Assembly: GCA_963575745.1 (NCBI GenBank)
Contig: CAUYUJ010015031.1
Coordinates: 73,234-137,233, forward strand
Reading direction: 5' to 3'
Source of the DNA: Prorocentrum cordatum
Taxonomy: Eukaryota; Sar; Dinophyceae; Prorocentrales; Prorocentraceae
Length of the DNA stretch: 64,000 nucleotides
Part shown: in pieces, positions 62,698 to 64,000 of the stretch
Position numbering within the stretch: the first letter of the stretch is position 1
Layout of the letters: every line of letters begins with the position of its first letter
Notes under the pieces: model-generated
What the model saw: only the letters and a program-made list of their open reading frames with translations
What the model was told of the DNA's origin: nothing
Database searches by the model: none
Position numbers and translations under genes: made by a program

Positions 62698-63141
62698 CTC
62701 GTGTCGGATCCCAAAGGGCATCAGGCGAAGTATTCTGGAGGACGCTGGTTATGCTTGAGTTGTGGCCGTAGTTGCTCGACTCGAGCTAGGCTGGTGCACG
62801 ACAGGTGCCCTGGGGTCATGGCGAAGCTGGCTCGGGCGCATTGGTCTCACAGGCTTTTGTGCTCGGGAGGTCCTGATGGTCTGGTGTGGTGCAGTGTGTG
62901 CGGGGCGTATGCCAGACGGCAGATTCTGGCCCTTGCGGATCGCTGTGCTGGACACCCCACGGACGGCCGAGCACGGGCCTTGCGTCAATTAAAGCAGGGG
63001 CTTGACCCCTCCTCCAAGCGGCCCATCCCCCGCTCTAGCCCCGTACAGCCCCCTCTCCATCCCCGCCGCGTCGGGTGGGCTCGGGGGCTGTATGAGGTCT
63101 TGGGCGAGAGGCGGGACATGCGCTGGGAGGTTTCGGAGTAG
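62698..63141 (+). pseudogene. LINE 2 C-terminal zinc-ribbon segment beyond an in-frame TAG
   Basis: Same frame as the preceding ORF, separated only by TAG at 62695-62697. Reads RWLCLSCGRSCSTRARLVHD and LVWCSVCGAYARRQILALAD, two CxxC-type clusters, then a Pro/Arg-rich tail ending at a TAG at 63139-63141. A CSVCGAYA-like tail is, from memory, common at the end of dinoflagellate LINE proteins, so the TAG looks like a nonsense change, or a site of readthrough. Confidence 0.7.
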
Positions 63142-63897
63142 GGAGCCGTGGTGTGCGTGGGCAGTCCTGTGGCTTCCTCGGCGCGTAGTGGAGGCGTTCG
63201 GATTGCGGTGGTTCCCTCGGGGGCCGCCGTCAGAGGAGCGGAAAGCGGAAAGAGGGGGAGGAGGGTGGAGGGAGTAAGGAGGAAGAGGAGGAGGATGAGG
63301 AGGATGAGGAGGAGGAGGAGGGGGGGGGGGGGAGACGACGAGGAGGGAGGGAGGAGGAGGAGGAGGAGGAGGAGCATGAGGAGGAGGAGCAGGAACAGGA
63401 CGAGGCGTACCAATGGTTATAATAATACAGAACATAATCAAACTAATATTCATAATAATAGTCGCAATGCGAAGAAGCAAACAAACACGAAACAGAGGAG
63501 GAGGAGAAAAGGAGGAGGATGAGGAGGAGGAGGAACAAGAGGAGGAAGGAGAGGGGGAGGGGGAAGGTGAGGGGGAGGGGGAGGGGGAGGGGGAGGATGC
63601 ATGGATGGATGGATGGATGGCCCTCTCATTGAGCCAGTATGCGGGAGCTTCTGACGCAGTTCCCTTTCAGCTTGGCGCCGCGGCCTGGGGGGCTCGGAAG
63701 CGTCCGTTCTGCGACGACCCCGGATGCCAAACAACCAGCGTTGGAGGGGGCGGAGGAGGAGGAGGAGAGAGGAGGAGGAGGAGGAGGAGGAGCAGGCGTT
63801 CACTTCTGATTTTCAATGTCGACGTCTTGGGATGGCCGCGCGGCCTCATCTGATGCCGATCCATCCATCTATCCAGCCAGCCAGCCAGCCAGCCAGC

Positions 63898-63931
<34 letters not shown>

Positions 63932-64000
63932 ATCCTCCCCCTCCCTCGTCGTCCTCCCCTCTCCCCCGCCTGCTCGTTTAAGTGTCTGGTGCTTGTTTAT
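63142..64000. repeat. Simple-repeat region, no gene
   Basis: GGA arrays at 63262-63400 and 63496-63597, GGGGGA variants, an ATGG run at 63600-63620, a short AT-rich island at 63412-63480, a CCAG run at 63872-63896 and TCC repeats after 63900. Confidence 0.85.

Larger units (their letters stand above)
59042..63150 (+). mobile_element. LINE-type retrotransposon 2, 5'-truncated
   Basis: RT, zinc knuckle and RNase H in one long ORF plus a C-terminal Cys-rich segment after one TAG. No endonuclease or ORF1 is found upstream, consistent with 5' truncation, common for LINEs. The 5' edge meets half of a family A element. No poly(A) tail or target duplication seen; a GGA array starts about 140 bases downstream. 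The long open frame suggests this copy is younger than LINE 1. Confidence 0.8.

Noticed and set aside
1-64000. tRNA, rRNA, CRISPR, bacterial promoters or Shine-Dalgarno sites
   Set aside because: No cloverleaf, rRNA core or spaced direct-repeat array was seen; the sequence is eukaryotic in character.

Overview
The window looks like dinoflagellate nuclear DNA. It is GC-rich, has almost no compact genes, and carries kilobases of (GGA)n, (CAT)n and (GTC)n microsatellite. The only host-type gene I recognise is a decayed dinoflagellate-style voltage-gated channel. The transposons (OTU-protease LINE, tyrosine-recombinase retroelement, giant Helitron) and short TIR elements with splice-like ends also fit. 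Genus cannot be fixed from sequence alone; Prorocentrum-, Polarella- or Symbiodiniaceae-like genomes would all be compatible. No tRNA, rRNA, snRNA, CRISPR or bacterial operon was found.

Layout. 1-10,000: no convincing gene; microsatellites, small inverted-repeat elements and dispersed repeat families. 10,007-19,974 (+): a giant Helitron-like transposon with a Rep/HUH region, a Pif1-type helicase and a C-terminal array of about six Stc1-like zinc repeats, broken by two frameshifts. 19,990-25,030: a roughly 5 kb satellite of 90, 100 and 120 bp units abutting the Helitron, containing a 100-N assembly gap. 25-28.3 kb: simple repeats. 28.3-29.7 kb and 38.07-39.05 kb: two broken parts of a voltage-gated channel, separated by a 7.8 kb frameshifted LINE (30.2-38.0 kb) with K/A-rich ORF1, OTU-like protease, zinc-finger, endonuclease, reverse transcriptase and RNase H. 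39-49.9 kb: microsatellites, one 100-bp satellite, and three TIR elements with palindromic cores. 49,951-57,833 (-): a complete tyrosine-recombinase retrotransposon with split direct repeats (order A1-ORFs-B1-A2-B2), hence PAT/Ngaro-like. 57.8-59.0 kb: a cluster of short TIR elements. 59,083-63,141 (+): a second LINE with a 1,204-codon RT-RNase H ORF and a C-terminal zinc domain behind one in-frame TAG.

The most interesting signals are: (i) a 145-160 bp TIR family (nine full, degenerate or partial copies, all in one orientation) whose terminal repeats look like splice sites, suggesting introner-like elements; (ii) the split-direct-repeat recombinase retroelement with a MYND finger; (iii) the Stc1-like zinc array on a Helitron helicase; (iv) the channel gene split by a LINE. 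Ten in-frame stops interrupt otherwise conserved readings, all TAG or TGA and none TAA, as expected from transition decay of TGG, CAG and CGA codons.
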